This document shows positions 22,140 through 25,179 of a stretch of DNA of 25,179 nucleotides, in pieces. The notes under the pieces were generated by a model. That model ran no database searches, was not told where the DNA came from, and saw only the letters and a list, made by a program, of their open reading frames with translations. Each line of letters opens with the position of its first letter. The stretch's first letter is position 1. Origin of the DNA: Rugosibacter sp. (lineage in GTDB: Bacteria; Pseudomonadota; Gammaproteobacteria; Burkholderiales; Rhodocyclaceae); contig JAUSQB010000472.1 of the NCBI GenBank assembly GCA_030652715.1, positions 1-25,179 of the forward strand. The letters run 5' to 3'. The translations under genes were made by a program, and so were the position numbers.

Positions 22140-22202
22140 CCCTGTTTTCAATTAGTTTTTCCTTTTTTCGCGTTTGTGCTGAAGTTTTCTGGAGTTCCAA
22201 GT

Positions 22203-24131
22203 ATGTCGATTGCAATCACCCTGCCCGATGGTTCAAAACGTGAATATCCACAGCCTTTGACGGTGGCCGAAGTTGCCGCGTCCATTGGCGCAGGGCTGGC
22301 CAAGGCTGCGCTGGCGGGCCGTGTGGATGGCCAGTTGGTGGATACGTCTTATTTGATAAATCAGGATGCGCAATTAGCCATCGTGACGGAAAAGGACGCC
22401 GATGGCCTGGAGGTGATCCGTCATTCCACCGCGCATTTGCTGGCGTATGCGGTGAAGGATTTGTTCCCCGAAGCGCAAGTGACCATAGGGCCGGTCATTG
22501 AAAACGGCTTGTATTATGATTTCGCCTACACGCGCCCCTTTACGCCAGAGGATTTGGCGGCGCTTGAAAAACGCATGGCGGAACTGGCCAAAAAGGATTT
22601 CCCGGTGACGCGCGAAGTGGTGGCGCGCGATGAAGCAGTCAGGTTTTTCACCGGCTTGGGCGAGCATTACAAGGCCGAGCTGATTGCGGCGATTCCGCAG
22701 GGCGAGGATGTGTCGCTCTATCGCGAGGGTGATTTTGTCGATCTTTGCCGCGGCCCGCATGTGCCTTCAACCGGCAAGCTCAAAGTATTCAAACTGATGA
22801 AAGTGGCCGGCGCCTATTGGCGTGGCGACTCCAAAAACGCCATGTTGCAGCGGATTTACGGCACGGCCTGGGCGAAAAAGGAAGGCTTGGAAGCCTATTT
22901 GCACATGCTCGAAGAAGCCGAAAAGCGCGATCATCGCAAGCTGGGTCGCCAGCTCGATTTATTCCATCTGCAAGAAGAAGCCCCCGGCATGGTGTTCTGG
23001 CATCCGCATGGCTGGACGGTATGGCAGGAAATCGAGCAATACATGCGTCAGGTGTATCGCGACAACGGCTACCAGGAAGTGCGCTGCCCGCAGATTCTGG
23101 AACGTACGCTGTGGGAAAAGTCCGGCCACTGGGAACATTACCATGAGCACATGTTCACGACCGAGTCGGAAAAACGCGATTACGCGGTAAAACCGATGAA
23201 CTGCCCCGGACATGTGCAGATTTTCAACATGGGCATCCGTTCCTATCGCGACCTGCCGTTGCGTTATGGCGAGTTTGGTTCCTGCCACCGCAATGAGCCA
23301 TCAGGTGCTTTGCATGGCGTGATGCGCGTGCGTGGTTTCACGCAGGATGATGGGCATATTTTCTGCACCGAAGACCAGATTCAGCAGGAAGTGACGGCTT
23401 TTAATGATCTGGTGCGGCAGGTGTATGCCGATTTTGGTTTTACCGAGGTGGCCGTCAAGCTGGCCTTGCGCCCGGAAAGTCGCGTGGGTGAAGATGCGTC
23501 GTGGGACAAGGCTGAAAATGCCTTGCGTGCATCGTTGTCAGCCAGTGGCTTGGCTTGGGAAGAACTGCCCGGCGAAGGTGCGTTTTACGGCCCGAAAATT
23601 GAATTTCACATCAAGGATGCGATTGGTCGTTCATGGCAGTGCGGTACGGTGCAGGTCGATTTCTCCATGCCGCAGCGGCTGGACGCTGAATTTGTTGGCG
23701 AAGATAACTCACGCCATACGCCGGTGATGCTGCATCGGGCGATCCTCGGTTCCCTTGAGCGTTTCATCGGCATCCTGATCGAAAACCATGCGGGCGCTTT
23801 CCCTCTATGGCTGGCACCGGTGCAGATTGTGGTGATGAATATTTCCGAAGCGCAGGCGGATTACGCGATAGAAGTGACCCAGTTATTACAAAAAGCAGGC
23901 CTTCGCGCGATAAGTGATTTGCGTGGAGAGAAAATAAACTATAAAATACGCGAACATAGTTTGTTGAAGCGGCCTTACATTGTCGTTGTTGGTGACAATG
24001 AAAAGACCGCCGGGTTGGTCGCTTTGCGTGCCCGTGGCAATCAGGATCTCGGGCAGATGTCCCCTCAAGCCTTGATTGAACGCTTGCTGAATGAAAAAAA
24101 CAGCAAGGGTAGTATCGCTTTTGTGGCCTGA
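22203..24131 (+). CDS. thrS: Threonyl-tRNA synthetase
   Basis: 642 residues from the ATG at 22203, with GGAG at 22191-22194 and the TGS-domain start [14 protein letters not shown]. The open frame extends upstream to 22176, but without a ribosome binding site. TGS domain about 1-62; editing domain with H74 and H78 (HSTAH) and C182 and H186 (LCRGPH), which removes misacylated Ser; class II catalytic core with zinc ligands C334 (MNCPGH), H385 (DDGHIF) and H511 (VMLHRA). Motif 2 is [14 protein letters not shown]; motif 3 is [14 protein letters not shown]. The positions equal those of the E. coli enzyme. The anticodon-binding domain ends the protein. It heads the thrS-infC-rpmI-rplT cluster. Confidence 0.98.
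   Translation: MSIAITLPDGSKREYPQPLTVAEVAASIGAGLAKAALAGRVDGQLVDTSYLINQDAQLAIVTEKDADGLEVIRHSTAHLLAYAVKDLFPEAQVTIGPVIENGLYYDFAYTRPFTPEDLAALEKRMAELAKKDFPVTREVVARDEAVRFFTGLGEHYKAELIAAIPQGEDVSLYREGDFVDLCRGPHVPSTGKLKVFKLMKVAGAYWRGDSKNAMLQRIYGTAWAKKEGLEAYLHMLEEAEKRDHRKLGRQLDLFHLQEEAPGMVFWHPHGWTVWQEIEQYMRQVYRDNGYQEVRCPQILERTLWEKSGHWEHYHEHMFTTESEKRDYAVKPMNCPGHVQIFNMGIRSYRDLPLRYGEFGSCHRNEPSGALHGVMRVRGFTQDDGHIFCTEDQIQQEVTAFNDLVRQVYADFGFTEVAVKLALRPESRVGEDASWDKAENALRASLSASGLAWEELPGEGAFYGPKIEFHIKDAIGRSWQCGTVQVDFSMPQRLDAEFVGEDNSRHTPVMLHRAILGSLERFIGILIENHAGAFPLWLAPVQIVVMNISEAQADYAIEVTQLLQKAGLRAISDLRGEKINYKIREHSLLKRPYIVVVGDNEKTAGLVALRARGNQDLGQMSPQALIERLLNEKNSKGSIAFVA
23919..23947 (+). promoter_or_regulatory. 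Possible internal promoter for infC within thrS
   Basis: TTGCGT (23919-23924), a 17-base spacer and TAAAAT (23942-23947) lie in a conspicuously A/T-rich patch of the thrS 3' end. In E. coli infC is also transcribed from promoters inside thrS. The -35 match is weak. Confidence 0.35.
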
Positions 24132-24159
24132 TTTTTTTGTTTTTATGGAGATTTGAACC

Positions 24160-24687
24160 ATCGCTCAAGATAAGTCGCAGCGTCTGAATGACGAAATTAC
24201 CTCCCCTGAAGTCCGTTTGGTCGGGGAAGATGGCGAGCAGTTAGGTATTGTTCCAATACGTCAAGCGCTGACACTGGCCGAAGAGGCTGGTCTGGATTTG
24301 GTGGAAATTGCGCCGACCGCTGTGCCCCCTGTGTGCAAGATTATGGACGTTGGCAAGTTCAAGTATCAGGAAGCCAAGCGTTTGCATGAGGCGCGACAGA
24401 AGCAAAAGCAGGTGTTGGTCAAGGAAATCAAGTTTCGTCCCGGTACGGATGAAAATGATTACCAGATCAAGTTGCGTAACGTTATAAAGTTTCTTGGTGA
24501 AGGCGACAAGGCGAAAATTACCTTGCGTTTTCGCGGGCGCGAAATGGCCCACCAGGAAATCGGCATGCGTATGCTGGAACGTATCAAAGCCGATCTTGTG
24601 CAAGAAGCAATGGTTGAACAGTTTCCGAAAATGGAAGGCCGTCAGCTTGTCATGGTGCTGGCGCCTTCAAAGAAGAAAGTGCATTAA
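24160..24687 (+). CDS. infC: Translation initiation factor IF-3, apparent AUC start
   Basis: 175 residues. No ATG, GTG or TTG is available at the conserved N-terminus, which reads (M)[20 protein letters not shown] directly after an ATC at 24160. TGGAG (24146-24150) lies nine bases upstream. A start at the TTG of 24217 would remove about 19 conserved residues. IF-3 blocks premature 30S-50S joining and rejects non-standard start codons. E. coli infC begins with AUU and represses its own translation this way; AUC here would serve the same purpose. The N-domain and linker ([18 protein letters not shown]) and C-domain ([33 protein letters not shown]) are complete. Confidence 0.95.
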   Translation: MAQDKSQRLNDEITSPEVRLVGEDGEQLGIVPIRQALTLAEEAGLDLVEIAPTAVPPVCKIMDVGKFKYQEAKRLHEARQKQKQVLVKEIKFRPGTDENDYQIKLRNVIKFLGEGDKAKITLRFRGREMAHQEIGMRMLERIKADLVQEAMVEQFPKMEGRQLVMVLAPSKKKVH

Positions 24688-24837
24688 GAATATCTTGTAA
24701 GTTATTTGATTTTTAATTAGTTTATTCAAGAGTTTTTCTGTCAAGTGAAAGCTGGATGGAGATAAGAAGTGATGGCGGGTCATCAAGCATTCCCAAGGCG
24801 GGAAACACCTGGCTGTCATGTTATAGGGAGATCTTCG
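24688..24837 (+). other. Leader region between infC and rpmI
   Basis: 150 bases without a gene. The first part (about 24690-24750) is A/T-rich. The second contains small complementary segments: TGATG...CATCA just after 24770 and TTCCC-AAGGC-GGGAA around 24790-24805. In E. coli the L20 protein represses translation of rpmI through a structured leader. A similar role is possible here, but I could not match a known L20-binding fold by eye. Confidence 0.3.
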
Positions 24838-25035
24838 ATGCCGAAGATGAAGACCAAGAGCGGTGCCAAGAAGCGTTTTATCGTGCGCGCTTCCGGTAGT
24901 ATCAAGCGCTCACAGGCGTTCAAGCGCCACATTCTCACCAAGAAAACGACCAAGACCAAGCGTCAGTTGCGCGGTATGCTAACGGTTCATGCCTCCGATG
25001 TGAAATCTGTTCGCGCGATGTTGCCGAACGCTTAA
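24838..25035 (+). CDS. rpmI: 50S ribosomal protein L35
   Basis: 65 residues from the ATG at 24838, with AGGGAG at 24825-24830. [20 protein letters not shown] and [14 protein letters not shown] are the conserved L35 sequence. The open frame continues upstream to 24769, but that extension is not conserved in L35. L35 is a small basic protein of the large subunit; rplT follows after 13 bases with its own ribosome binding site, giving the usual rpmI-rplT pair. Confidence 0.98.
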   Translation: MPKMKTKSGAKKRFIVRASGSIKRSQAFKRHILTKKTTKTKRQLRGMLTVHASDVKSVRAMLPNA

Positions 25036-25048
25036 AGGAGACTAAAAC

Positions 25049-25179
25049 ATGCCTAGAGTAAAACGTGGTGTAACGGCGCGCGCGCGTCATAAAAAGATTC
25101 TCGACAAGGCCAAGGGTTACCGCGGCCGTCGCAGTACGGTCTATCGCATCGCTAAAGAAGCGGTGATGAAGGCTGGGCA
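25049..25179 (+). CDS. rplT: 50S ribosomal protein L20, 5' part (runs off the window)
   Basis: The first 43 codons are present: [20 protein letters not shown] and [20 protein letters not shown] are the invariant basic N-terminal arm of L20. AAAGGAG (25034-25040) precedes the ATG. L20 is needed for early 50S assembly and represses the rpmI-rplT operon in E. coli. Too short for a plain ORF search; identity is not in doubt. The next genes in this cluster are normally pheS and pheT. Confidence 0.97.
   Translation, partial: MPRVKRGVTARARHKKILDKAKGYRGRRSTVYRIAKEAVMKAG

Noticed and set aside
24145..24156. Three-codon mini-ORF (ATG GAG ATT TGA) just before infC
   Set aside because: It overlaps the Shine-Dalgarno of infC and is most likely coincidental.

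Overview
The window looks like chromosome of a betaproteobacterium, probably in or near the Nitrosomonadales. This rests on protein character (PpsA, TsaB, RimI, LplT, Alr, RadA, ThrS), on familiar gene order (tsaB-rimI-udg, lplT/alr-radA, thrS-infC-rpmI-rplT) and on mid-range GC. No species can be named from the sequence alone. There is no rRNA, tRNA, CRISPR array or complete insertion sequence.

Layout. 1-3040: 3' part of ppsA, then an NfeD-like membrane protein and an SPFH/stomatin-like protein. 3067-4973: tsaB, rimI and a family-4 uracil-DNA glycosylase. 5035-8342: an overlapping operon for a sensor kinase, a small lipoprotein and a sigma-54 activator, in the order of the enterobacterial GlrK-QseG-GlrR (QseE-QseG-QseF) system. 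8343-9637: two TGTC-N10-GACA palindromes, a good sigma-54 -24/-12 promoter, a frameshifted glycine-zipper lipoprotein gene and an unrecognised secreted glycine-rich protein. 9826-12564: bactofilin, LemA and two TPM-domain proteins. 12622-13884 (minus): lplT. 14135-16628: alr and radA.

16747-19439 is a small accessory region. It holds an intact Phd/ParE-type toxin-antitoxin pair, a remnant resembling a DNA methyltransferase, a membrane-anchored Mrr-like nuclease with a zinc ribbon, a possible antitoxin N-terminal fragment on the minus strand, and a HI1419-type toxin gene with its middle deleted in front of an intact HI1420-type antitoxin. 19518-22013 encodes a large FtsX/YbbP-like ABC permease. 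The window ends with the translation cluster thrS, infC (apparent AUC start), rpmI and the 5' part of rplT.

Two observations stand out. First, the sites after glrR match the published enterobacterial GlrR operator pattern and sit at normal enhancer distance from a sigma-54 promoter, so the adjacent envelope genes are probably the local target of this two-component system. Second, a directional motif, GCCA(G/T)CGCCGACTTTT, recurs on both strands, in several reading frames and in intergenic DNA, far more often than chance predicts. It behaves like a dispersed genome-level signal.
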